Positions 57,235 through 64,000 of a stretch of 64,000 nucleotides of DNA are shown piece after piece. This DNA comes from an uncultured Pelagibacteraceae bacterium. Its GTDB lineage: Bacteria; Pseudomonadota; Alphaproteobacteria; Pelagibacterales; Pelagibacteraceae. Each line of letters starts with the position of its first letter. The first letter of the stretch is position 1. The notes below the pieces were generated by a model. The model saw nothing but the letters and a program-made list of their open reading frames with translations, did not search any database and had not been told where the DNA came from. Both the position numbers and the translations under genes were made by a program. The stretch spans positions 124,001 through 188,000 of the forward strand of contig CACDGO010000001.1 of the NCBI GenBank assembly GCA_902552345.1, written 5' to 3'.

Positions 57235-57732
57235 TTAACTGGATTTTTTCTTTAGTGCTAATTTTGTTTCATCGATACTAGAGCTGTAAATTTTATCCAA
57301 TTTACTTTTATCTAAAGAATTTTTAATCAATTTTTCAACGGACTTAATTGCTATAAAAACAGAGGCATTTTTAATATCTTTTATTGCTTGGTTTTTAAGC
57401 TGTTTTATCCTTTCCTCAGCATTCTTTTTCCTATTTTCCATTAAATTATGGAACTCCATGCTCACTCTTGTTACATTCTTTTCCGCTTCTTCGTTAGCTT
57501 TATTTATCATCTCCTTCACTTCATCTTTGGAGTTACTTATCTTTTTTTCGTGCTCGGCTAGAATGTTTTTTGCATCCTCCTTGAGTTTTTCCGCCTCACT
57601 AATTTGATTTCTAATATTTAAAATATTTTGCTCAAGGATTTCTTTAATTTTTAGTGGGACTTTAAAATAGATTAATACACCTAGAAAAATAAAAAACGAA
57701 ATAGTTACCCAGAATGTAGCGTCTATTATCAT
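57235..57732 (-). CDS. atpF: ATP synthase F0 subunit b
   Basis: This 165-residue protein has an N-terminal membrane helix (ATFWVTISFFIFLGVLIYFKVP) and a long charged coiled coil, the peripheral stalk. It overlaps the b' gene before it by four bases. Two different b-type subunits (b and b') are typical of alphaproteobacteria and photosynthetic bacteria. The F1 genes are not in this window, as usual for alphaproteobacteria where F0 and F1 operons are apart. Confidence 0.92.
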   Translation of the reverse strand: MIIDATFWVTISFFIFLGVLIYFKVPLKIKEILEQNILNIRNQISEAEKLKEDAKNILAEHEKKISNSKDEVKEMINKANEEAEKNVTRVSMEFHNLMENRKKNAEERIKQLKNQAIKDIKNASVFIAIKSVEKLIKNSLDKSKLDKIYSSSIDETKLALKKKSS

Positions 57733-58304
57733 AAATACTTACTAATTCCCTCTTTAGATACATCTTCTACGGCAGCTTTAATGCTGCTCTCATTTAATTT
57801 ATCACCTGTTATATTTTTAATAATTTCTGATGCAATATTTCCTGAAATAGTTTTTATTGAATTTATAGAATTTTTTTTAAATTCTTTAATTTCCTTTTGT
57901 GCTTTTACAACTTTATTTTCAATTTCTTTTTCAATTTTATCTTTTTTAAACTTAATATCTTTATCCAAATTATTTTTTGACTCAAAATGTATTTTTGATA
58001 CGTCTTTCTTTGCATTTTTTAATATCAATTCATATTCTTTTAATTTGATTTCGGCTTGCTCTTTTAGTTTATTTGCGTTTTCTAAATCTTCTTTAATCTT
58101 ATTTTCACGATTATTTAAATTATCTTTAATCTTTGGCAAATAAAATCTCGATATAGAAATATAAAGAATTGTAAAAACCAATATTAACCAAAATGCCTGT
58201 GAAGCCCAATATGTTGGATCGAGCTGAGGCATTCCAGCCTCAGCTGCAAACAAAAAATAATTATTAGCAAAAAATGCCGCTAAATAAATTAAAAAACTTT
58301 TCAT
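57729..58304 (-). CDS. ATP synthase F0 subunit b'
   Basis: This is about 191 residues from ATG 58304; a start at 58325 would overlap the c-subunit gene by 11 bases and add seven residues, and is less likely. A signal-like segment (MKSFLIYLAAFFANNYFLF) precedes AAEAGMPQLDPTYWASQAFW, the typical b' motif, then one membrane helix and a long lysine- and glutamate-rich coiled coil. It forms the peripheral stalk with subunit b. The two b-like genes are in tandem. Confidence 0.9.
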   Translation of the reverse strand: MKSFLIYLAAFFANNYFLFAAEAGMPQLDPTYWASQAFWLILVFTILYISISRFYLPKIKDNLNNRENKIKEDLENANKLKEQAEIKLKEYELILKNAKKDVSKIHFESKNNLDKDIKFKKDKIEKEIENKVVKAQKEIKEFKKNSINSIKTISGNIASEIIKNITGDKLNESSIKAAVEDVSKEGISKYL

Positions 58305-58314
58305 ATTTATTTTA

Positions 58315-58542
58315 TCAAAATGCAAATAAAATAATCAAAGCTACTACCAATCCAAACAACCCAGTTGCCTCAGCCAAAGCAAATCCTAACAATAAGTTCG
58401 GGAATTGCTTTTGAGCTGCAGATGGGTTTCTCATAGCTCCAGACAGGTAGTTACCGAAAATAATTCCGATACCAACTCCTGCTCCAGCCAATGCGATTGC
58501 AGCTAAACCTGCTCCAATCATTTTTGCCGCTTCTAACTCCAT
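58315..58542 (-). CDS. atpE: ATP synthase F0 subunit c
   Basis: This 75-residue proteolipid has two membrane helices. The first is rich in alanine and glycine (MIGAGLAAIALAGAGVGIG), the polar loop is RNPSAAQ, and the second carries the proton-binding carboxylate E58 (GFALAEATGLFG). I see no extra residues of a sodium-binding site, so protons are the likely coupling ion. A Shine-Dalgarno-like AGGAGG sequence precedes the gene, consistent with high expression for the many-copy c ring. Confidence 0.97.
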   Translation of the reverse strand: MELEAAKMIGAGLAAIALAGAGVGIGIIFGNYLSGAMRNPSAAQKQFPNLLLGFALAEATGLFGLVVALIILFAF

Positions 58543-58555
58543 TTTTCCTCCTTTT

Positions 58556-59290
58556 TTAATGGTGTAAATTTAATGCATCGTTTAAGTAAATGCAGGTTAA
58601 AATTGCAAAAACATAAGCTTGTAAAAATGCTACTAAAATTTCCAAGCCAGTTAATGCTACTGAAAAACTAAGCGGTAACCACCCGCCTAATATTCCTAAA
58701 CTCACAACAAATCCTCCAAAAACTTTCAACATTGTATGACCAGCCATCATGTTCGCAAACAAACGAACTGATAAACTCACTGGTCTACTTAAATATGAAA
58801 TAATTTCTATAACGGTTATTAAAGGCAAAAGTATTGTTGGAACTCCACTTGGGATAAAAATACTTAAATATTTAAAACCATGTTTTATAAATCCAATGAT
58901 TGTTACAGCTATAAAAATAAACAATGCCATAATAAGTGTTACAATAATGTGACTTGTAACTGTAAAAGAGTAGGGAAGCATCCCAACCATATTACAAAAT
59001 AAAACAAACATAAATAAACTGAAAATAAAAGGAAAATAAGGCTTTGCTTTTGATCCAGCAGTGTCACTAATCATTTTTGCAACAAAGATATATAACATTT
59101 CTGAAATTAGTTGAATTTTATCAGGAATAATTTTCTTTTCTTTGGAACCAAAAAATAAAAGTAAAAGAATTACTGATGCACTAATCACCATAAATAAACT
59201 CGCATTAGTGAAAGATAAATCAATATCAGCGATTTTAATTTCAGGTCCGATCCTATGGACTGTGAACTGTTGCATTGGATTGCTTGCCAT
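58556..59290 (-). CDS. atpB: ATP synthase F0 subunit a
   Basis: This 244-residue membrane protein forms the proton half-channels beside the c ring. The essential arginine is in LSVRLFANMMAGH, and the last helices have LEILVAFLQAYVFAILTCIYLNDA, both family marks. It has five or six helices. It lies between atpI (nine-base gap) and atpE (13-base gap). Confidence 0.97.
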   Translation of the reverse strand: MASNPMQQFTVHRIGPEIKIADIDLSFTNASLFMVISASVILLLLFFGSKEKKIIPDKIQLISEMLYIFVAKMISDTAGSKAKPYFPFIFSLFMFVLFCNMVGMLPYSFTVTSHIIVTLIMALFIFIAVTIIGFIKHGFKYLSIFIPSGVPTILLPLITVIEIISYLSRPVSLSVRLFANMMAGHTMLKVFGGFVVSLGILGGWLPLSFSVALTGLEILVAFLQAYVFAILTCIYLNDALNLHH

Positions 59291-59299
59291 AAATAACCT

Positions 59300-59584
59300 T
59301 TAATCCTTCTTTTGCATTTTGTTAGCTGCACGAATAACATTTAACATACCTGCCACTGCTCCCAAAAAAAAGAAAATTACTATTAACCAAGGTTTAGTAT
59401 CAAACCAACTATCTAAAATAAACCCAATTATTGTCCCAACCGCAACAGCTGCAACCAGCTCAGTGCCTAATTTAAAGGCACTACCCATAAATGACCCTTT
59501 ATTATTGATATCTTCATCTAACTGTTTTTTAAGCTTAGATTTTGCAATTTTTAGGCGAGTTTTAAAATCATCAGGAATAGTCAT
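59300..59584 (-). CDS. atpI: ATP synthase assembly protein AtpI
   Basis: This 94-residue protein has a charged, helical N-terminus and two membrane segments (ELVAAVAVGTIIGFILDSWF and LIVIFFFLGAVAGMLNVI) joined by a short DTKPW loop. That is the layout of alphaproteobacterial AtpI, thought to aid c-ring assembly. It comes first in the F0 cluster, nine bases after smc. Confidence 0.88.
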   Translation of the reverse strand: MTIPDDFKTRLKIAKSKLKKQLDEDINNKGSFMGSAFKLGTELVAAVAVGTIIGFILDSWFDTKPWLIVIFFFLGAVAGMLNVIRAANKMQKKD

Positions 59585-59593
59585 AAAATTTAT

Positions 59594-62038
59594 TTATGCA
59601 ACTAGTTCTTCAGCTCTCTGTAAATCTACAGAAACTAGTTGGCTAACTCCTTGCTCAGCCATTGTTACACCGTAAAGTCTGTCCATTCTGGACATAGTCA
59701 AAGCATGATGAGTAATAATTATAAATTTAGTATTCGTAATTTTAGTTAGATCATCAAGTAATCCACAAAATCTTGTTACATTTGCATCATCCAATGGAGC
59801 GTCAACTTCATCTAAAACACAAATTGGTGAAGGATTAACCAAAAACACTGCAAAAATTAAAGACAAAGCAGTTAAAGCTTGTTCACCACCGGAAAGCAAT
59901 GTTATAGACTGAAGTCTTTTTCCAGGTGGAGATACAAACATTTCCAAACCTGCTTCCAAAGGATCATCGGAGTCAACTAATTCTATTTTTGCAGTACCAC
60001 CATTAAATAACTTTGTATAAACTTCATTAAATTTTCTGTTAACTTTTGTATAAGCTTCCAGTAAGCGCTCTCTTCCTCTTTGATTTAATTCATCTATACT
60101 TGTCTTCAACTTAACGATTGCTGAATAAAGATCAGCTCTATCGTCTTCCATTTTTTTAATTTCAGTTTCAAATTTTTTTGTTTCCTCGTCTGCTCTTAAG
60201 TTTACAGAACCAAGCAACTCTCTTTGTTTCTTAATTTTTTCAATTTTTTCACTTTGATCCTTAATAGAGGGTAAATTTCCGGGTTCTATTTCGATTAAAT
60301 CAGATTGCGGTAGTATTGAAGACTCATTTTCGATATTAAGCTCATTTTTTACAGAGTATAGTAAATCTTTTTTTCTGTTCTCTATTCCCTCAACAGTTGC
60401 TTCATTTCTAGCTTTGCTTTCCTTAAGATCAGTAAGTTTTAATTGTATGTTTCTTAAATTTTCATTAATTGAGCTAAATTTTTTTTCAGCTTCAATTAAT
60501 TCGTTTTCGATTTCCTCATTTCTCTTCTTAATATTCTCTAAATTTTGTAAATTTTGCCCTTTAGAAGTTGCTATTCTTTCAGGATTTTTTTGATTATCAT
60601 TAATTTCAAGTTTAAATTTATTTTTTCTGTCATTTAGTTCAAATATCATTTTTTCAGAATTTGTTTTTAAATTTCTCCAGTTTTCTAGTTCTACGTCAAT
60701 ATTTTTGATCCTTTCTTTTCTTTTAATAGAATCACTTTCGATAGATTTCTTTTTTCCATATTTTTCAGCATATTCCTCTTGAGAAAGAGTGATCTTTTTC
60801 ACAAGCTGTTTTAATTCTTTAAATGTATCTTTTGAAAGTTTTTTATTATTATCAATGTCCGATTCAATTTGATCTAAAATAGTATCTAATTGACTAAGCA
60901 ATTTGTTAAGTTCAGACTTAGACATTAGAAGTTCACTTGATGAATTTTTTTCAACATTTAACAACTTATTTTCTGTATCAAGAAGATCTTCCTTTTCCTT
61001 TAAAATTCTTTTTTCATTAAGATTAGCATCTAACGATATACTTTTTTCTCTCTCAAGATCTGAGTCAACAGTTTTTACTGATTTTTCTAATTTATCTTGT
61101 AATGACTTTACTCTAGCCTCTTCCTGAACAAGATTTGTCATATCTAAATTTAGTTTTTGCAAAGTAGCAGCACTTTCCATCTTTTTATCTCTTAAAGGTG
61201 CAAGTTTTTTATTCTCTTCCTCTAGCAAAGTATTATTATGATTATAATCAATGTTAATCGCACTTATTTCGTCATCTAATTCGCTAATTTTTTCTTGAAT
61301 TTGTTTTTTGTCTTTTTCAATTTCTTTTATCTTTAGAAAATAAAGACCAGCCTCAGTTTTTTTTATTTGCCCGGAAATTTCTTTATATCTTGTAGCTTCT
61401 TCAGCTTGTTTTTTTAAATTATCGAGTTGTTTTTGTTGCTGTTTTTTTAATTCATCAGCCCTTTTAAGATTATTTTCAGCAGCATTAAGTCTTGTTTCAG
61501 CTTCTTGTCTCCTAGCATGAATTCCAGAAATTCCAGCAGCCTCCTCTAAAATAGATTTTCTCTCTGTAGGTTTCGCCGTAACTAACTGTCCAATTCTTCC
61601 TTGACTAATTAGTGATGGAGAGTGAGCGCCAGTAGAGAGGTCAGCAAAAAAAGTTTGAACGTCCCTAGCTCTCACCTCTTTATCGTTGATGTAATATTTA
61701 GAACCTTTATCTTTTTCGATTTTCCTTTTAATTGATATTTCATCAAAATCTTTATATTGAATAGGTCCTTTTTTTTCTTGGTTATCAAGCAATAATGCAA
61801 CCTCAGAAATATTTTTTGATGCCCTGTTAGAAGTTCCAGAAAAAATCACATCTTCCATCCCGGAACCTCGCATACTCTTTGCAGAGTTTTCACCCATACA
61901 CCATCTAAGCGCTTCAACGATATTTGACTTACCACACCCGTTAGGACCCACAATTCCAGTAAGCCCTTTCTCAATCAATACAGTAGTCTTTTCTGAAAAA
62001 GACTTGAAGCCAGTCATCTCTAAATTTTTAAATTTCAT
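59594..62038 (-). CDS. smc: Short SMC-family chromosome protein with no recognisable hinge
   Basis: This 814-residue protein has the SMC ATPase halves intact: Walker A GPNGCGKS (31-38), TGAHSPSLISQGRIG, then at the other end the ABC signature LLSGGEQAL (714-722), Walker B VLDEVDAPLDD (D743-E744) and a D-loop, with ITHHALTMS. Bacterial SMC is normally about 1,150 residues, with a globular hinge of about 120 residues between two coils. Here residues about 165-650 are one charged coiled-coil stretch; the central SKSELNKLLSQLDTILDQ to YGKKKSIESD segment shows no glycine-rich hinge. It sits in the usual mutY-dciA-dsbA-smc order, so it is the housekeeping SMC. How it dimerises is unclear. Confidence 0.92.
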   Translation of the reverse strand: MKFKNLEMTGFKSFSEKTTVLIEKGLTGIVGPNGCGKSNIVEALRWCMGENSAKSMRGSGMEDVIFSGTSNRASKNISEVALLLDNQEKKGPIQYKDFDEISIKRKIEKDKGSKYYINDKEVRARDVQTFFADLSTGAHSPSLISQGRIGQLVTAKPTERKSILEEAAGISGIHARRQEAETRLNAAENNLKRADELKKQQQKQLDNLKKQAEEATRYKEISGQIKKTEAGLYFLKIKEIEKDKKQIQEKISELDDEISAINIDYNHNNTLLEEENKKLAPLRDKKMESAATLQKLNLDMTNLVQEEARVKSLQDKLEKSVKTVDSDLEREKSISLDANLNEKRILKEKEDLLDTENKLLNVEKNSSSELLMSKSELNKLLSQLDTILDQIESDIDNNKKLSKDTFKELKQLVKKITLSQEEYAEKYGKKKSIESDSIKRKERIKNIDVELENWRNLKTNSEKMIFELNDRKNKFKLEINDNQKNPERIATSKGQNLQNLENIKKRNEEIENELIEAEKKFSSINENLRNIQLKLTDLKESKARNEATVEGIENRKKDLLYSVKNELNIENESSILPQSDLIEIEPGNLPSIKDQSEKIEKIKKQRELLGSVNLRADEETKKFETEIKKMEDDRADLYSAIVKLKTSIDELNQRGRERLLEAYTKVNRKFNEVYTKLFNGGTAKIELVDSDDPLEAGLEMFVSPPGKRLQSITLLSGGEQALTALSLIFAVFLVNPSPICVLDEVDAPLDDANVTRFCGLLDDLTKITNTKFIIITHHALTMSRMDRLYGVTMAEQGVSQLVSVDLQRAEELVA

Positions 62039-62041
62039 TTA

Positions 62042-62635
62042 TCAAAGTTTTTTTTCTAAAGCTTTTTTAAACTCTTTATAATTAACTTTACCAGTATATT
62101 TTTTTTCATTAATAAAAATAGTAGGCGTTGACTCTATTTTATATTTTTTCTGAGCTTCTATTCTTTGGTTCAATATTTCATCCTGCACTTTTTCATTTTT
62201 TAAACAATTTTCCATATTTTCATCCGTTAAATCGATAAGTGATCCAATATTTTTTATTGAGTTATTTATTTTGTTTATATCAGATCCTACAGCCCAAGAT
62301 TTCTGTTTTTCATATATTTTTTCTAAAAGTTTAAATTTTTTATCGTTATCATTATGGCATCTCACTATAATTTCAGCATTTAATGCAGCCAGGTCCAAAG
62401 GAAAAGCATGGTGCTCAAATTTAACCATACCTTTATCTATATAATCTCTCTTTAAATTTTCAAAAATTGAATTATGAAAATCTGCACAATGTGGGCAAGT
62501 TAAGGATGAGAAAACTTTTACAACTACTTTAGAATTAGGGTCACCTATACTTAAAATTTTACTTTCTACATTACTAGAAAAAAAAATTAGTAACAAAAAA
62601 ATTAAATTATAAAAATTTTTATTTATTTTTTCCAT
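62042..62635 (-). CDS. DsbA-like thiol-disulfide protein
   Basis: This 197-residue protein has an N-terminal signal segment (YNLIFLLLIFFSSNVES), a thioredoxin fold with the CPHC active site (SSLTCPHCADFHNS), an inserted helical domain, and the cis-proline loop ESTPTIFI. Such periplasmic proteins make or reshuffle disulfides in exported proteins. It is found between DUF721 and smc in most alphaproteobacteria, as here. It overlaps dciA by 17 bases. A one-gene role in cytochrome maturation is also possible. Confidence 0.9.
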   Translation of the reverse strand: MEKINKNFYNLIFLLLIFFSSNVESKILSIGDPNSKVVVKVFSSLTCPHCADFHNSIFENLKRDYIDKGMVKFEHHAFPLDLAALNAEIIVRCHNDNDKKFKLLEKIYEKQKSWAVGSDINKINNSIKNIGSLIDLTDENMENCLKNEKVQDEILNQRIEAQKKYKIESTPTIFINEKKYTGKVNYKEFKKALEKKL

Positions 62636-63104
62636 AAAAAGCTTTCACTAGATTATTAAGAGAACTTTTTAGTTTCTCATTATTAATCTTACTCATTTTT
62701 TTTTTAATTTCGCCTAAATTTTGAATTTTTTGAAAATTTCTTTTTTCCCCTTCAATTTTACTTTGAGTAATTTTAAGTTTTATACTCGAGATACAATCAA
62801 AGCCAAAAAAACTATTTATTTCATCCATGATTTGATCTTTTTTGTACTCTATATCAACCTCTTTACCGTGTATTACGTTAAGAACTAAAGTTCCATTTTT
62901 CATATCTTTCCCCATTTTTATTCTTACTGGATAACAAACATCTGAAATTTTTTTGTTTACCATTTTAGTCCAGTTATCAACTATGCTAGAATAGTTATAA
63001 CCACCTTTTCTCAAATGTTTCTTTAAAGTCTTTGGTATTGAACTCGAAAAAGGACGAAGACCTTGCAAGAAAGAGTGTGTTTTATTATTATTTTTGTTAT
63101 GCAT
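62619..63104 (-). CDS. dciA: DciA-like protein (DUF721), predicted DnaB helicase loader
   Basis: This 161-residue protein has the DUF721 core IVDNWTKMVNKKISDVCYPVRIK, LVLNVIHGKEVDIEYKKDQI and the FFGFDCISSIKLKI strand. DciA is the ancestral bacterial replicative-helicase loader, replaced by DnaC or DnaI in some lineages. Its ATG (63104) and that of the divergent mutY (63099) share the palindrome ATGCAT, so no gap exists between the genes. TTG at codon 13 is an alternative start. It begins the long minus-strand run. Confidence 0.87.
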   Translation of the reverse strand: MHNKNNNKTHSFLQGLRPFSSSIPKTLKKHLRKGGYNYSSIVDNWTKMVNKKISDVCYPVRIKMGKDMKNGTLVLNVIHGKEVDIEYKKDQIMDEINSFFGFDCISSIKLKITQSKIEGEKRNFQKIQNLGEIKKKMSKINNEKLKSSLNNLVKAFYGKNK

Positions 63105-64000
63105 ATATCTGGAACTTTACCAAAAAAAATTTTGGCTTGGTATGATAATAGCAAAAGGAACTTACCTTGGCGTGTTGGCAAAAAGTCACCTAAAAATCTA
63201 TATTATAGGCTTTTAAGCGAATTTATGTTGCAACAAACACAGGTAAAAACGGTTATTCCATATTTCAATAAATTCACAAAAAAATTCAAAACAATAAATG
63301 CTTTATCTAAAAGTAACGAGAAGGAAATTTTAAAAATGTGGGAGGGTCTTGGTTATTACAGAAGAGCAAGAAATCTTCTGGCATGTTCCAAAATTTTAGT
63401 TCAAAATTATAAATGTAAATTACCAAGATCAATTATTGAAATAAAAAAACTTCCAGGAGTAGGCGATTATACTGCAAACGCATTATTAGGATTGGTTTAT
63501 AATGAACCAAGAATAGCAGTAGATGGAAACGTAAAAAGGGTATTCTCAAGATACCTAAACATCGAAGAAATAAAAATAAATTTTAACGAATTTATTAAAA
63601 AAAATAAAAAAAGACTCTTTATCACAAAAAGGAATGATGATTTTGTTGAAGCTTTGATGGAATTTGGTGCATTAATATGCAAACCAAAAGACCCAAATTG
63701 TTTTACGTGTTGTTTGAATAAAACTTGCAAGTATTTTAAGTCTAATAATAAAATTAAGAATATTAGAAATAAAATGATTAAAAATAAAAACTACGATATT
63801 TTTTGTTATATTAACAAAAAAAAACAAATAGCATTGACTAAAAGTAATCAAATTAGTTTTTTAAAGAATTTCAATTTACCAGAAGTAAAAGAAACTAAAA
63901 GTTTTTTAAAAAATCAAAATTGGATATTTCTAAAAAAATATAAAAATTCAATTTCAAATTTGAAATTAAATATAAATTTATATTACAAGTTTTCAAATAA
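63099..64000 (+). CDS. mutY: A/G-specific adenine glycosylase MutY (3' end cut by window edge)
   Basis: The frame is open from ATG 63099 to the window edge, giving 300 residues of an expected 340-350. It matches MutY: AWYDNSKRNLPWRVG, EFMLQQTQVKTVIPYF, GLGYYRRARNL, the helix-hairpin-helix KLPGVGDYTANALLG with the catalytic aspartate in AVDGNVKRV, and four cysteines for the 4Fe-4S cluster (CKPKDPNCFTCCLNKTC). It removes adenine mispaired with 8-oxoguanine. The C-terminal MutT-like part has started. The gene is divergent from dciA and both start codons lie in one ATGCAT. Confidence 0.95.
   Translation, partial: MHISGTLPKKILAWYDNSKRNLPWRVGKKSPKNLYYRLLSEFMLQQTQVKTVIPYFNKFTKKFKTINALSKSNEKEILKMWEGLGYYRRARNLLACSKILVQNYKCKLPRSIIEIKKLPGVGDYTANALLGLVYNEPRIAVDGNVKRVFSRYLNIEEIKINFNEFIKKNKKRLFITKRNDDFVEALMEFGALICKPKDPNCFTCCLNKTCKYFKSNNKIKNIRNKMIKNKNYDIFCYINKKKQIALTKSNQISFLKNFNLPEVKETKSFLKNQNWIFLKKYKNSISNLKLNINLYYKFSN

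Overview
The window looks like a stretch of core chromosome from a SAR11-clade marine alphaproteobacterium (Candidatus Pelagibacter type). The DNA is very AT-rich. Genes are packed with gaps of a few bases or 1-23 base overlaps, and no stretch longer than about 250 bases lacks a gene. Lineage clues are GcrA, a tandem glycine riboswitch ahead of malate synthase G, an alphaproteobacterial-type tRNA-His next to hisS, and a retinal pathway (crtI-crtB-crtY-blh). I see no insertion sequence, phage, CRISPR array or integron.

Layout. 1-5.5 kb: phosphate signalling and polyphosphate (phoU cut by the window edge, phoB, a SixA-like phosphatase, ppk, ppx). 5.6-7.5 kb, minus strand: gcrA, a small membrane protein, an ArsC-type arsenate reductase and an aquaglyceroporin. 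7.6-12.8 kb: an orphan ABC-2 permease, argD, argF, a membrane-anchored cytochrome c (minus), kdsB, pheA. 12.8-15.5 kb: 4.5S SRP RNA, dnaX, ybaB, recR. 15.5-19.4 kb: glcB with its riboswitch (minus), accA with an unusual membrane tail, and a cold-shock gene. 19.4-24.7 kb: a possible His-containing leader, tRNA-His, hisS-hisZ-hisG, convergent with groES-groEL. 24.8-31.3 kb: HAD hydrolase, ribF, ileS, lspA, a small lipoprotein, pgi. 31.3-39.0 kb, minus strand: rsmD, purD, then the lipid A/Kdo genes lpxL, lpxK, waaA and msbA, and ubiA. 39.0-43.3 kb: an uncharacterised redox cluster (CDGSH, HAD, pirin, quinone oxidoreductase, DUF1289) and rsmE. 43.3-50.6 kb: cytochrome aa3 oxidase and its assembly genes, including a 37-residue CoxF-like gene, then thrC and a peroxiredoxin. 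50.6-63.1 kb, minus strand: a fifteen-gene run (dciA, dsbA-like, smc, F0 ATP synthase, retinal genes, ispH, thrB, rnhA). 63.1-64 kb: mutY, cut by the window edge.

Most of this is housekeeping metabolism. The regulatory and structural oddities are the main interest: an SMC protein without a recognisable hinge domain, a membrane-tailed AccA, a possible histidine leader peptide ahead of the tRNA-His/hisSZG block, a groESL terminator buried in the end of hisG, retinal biosynthesis genes running on from the F0 ATP synthase genes, and divergent dciA/mutY start codons sharing one palindrome. All functional calls come from reading the sequence and recalling protein families; no database search was run.
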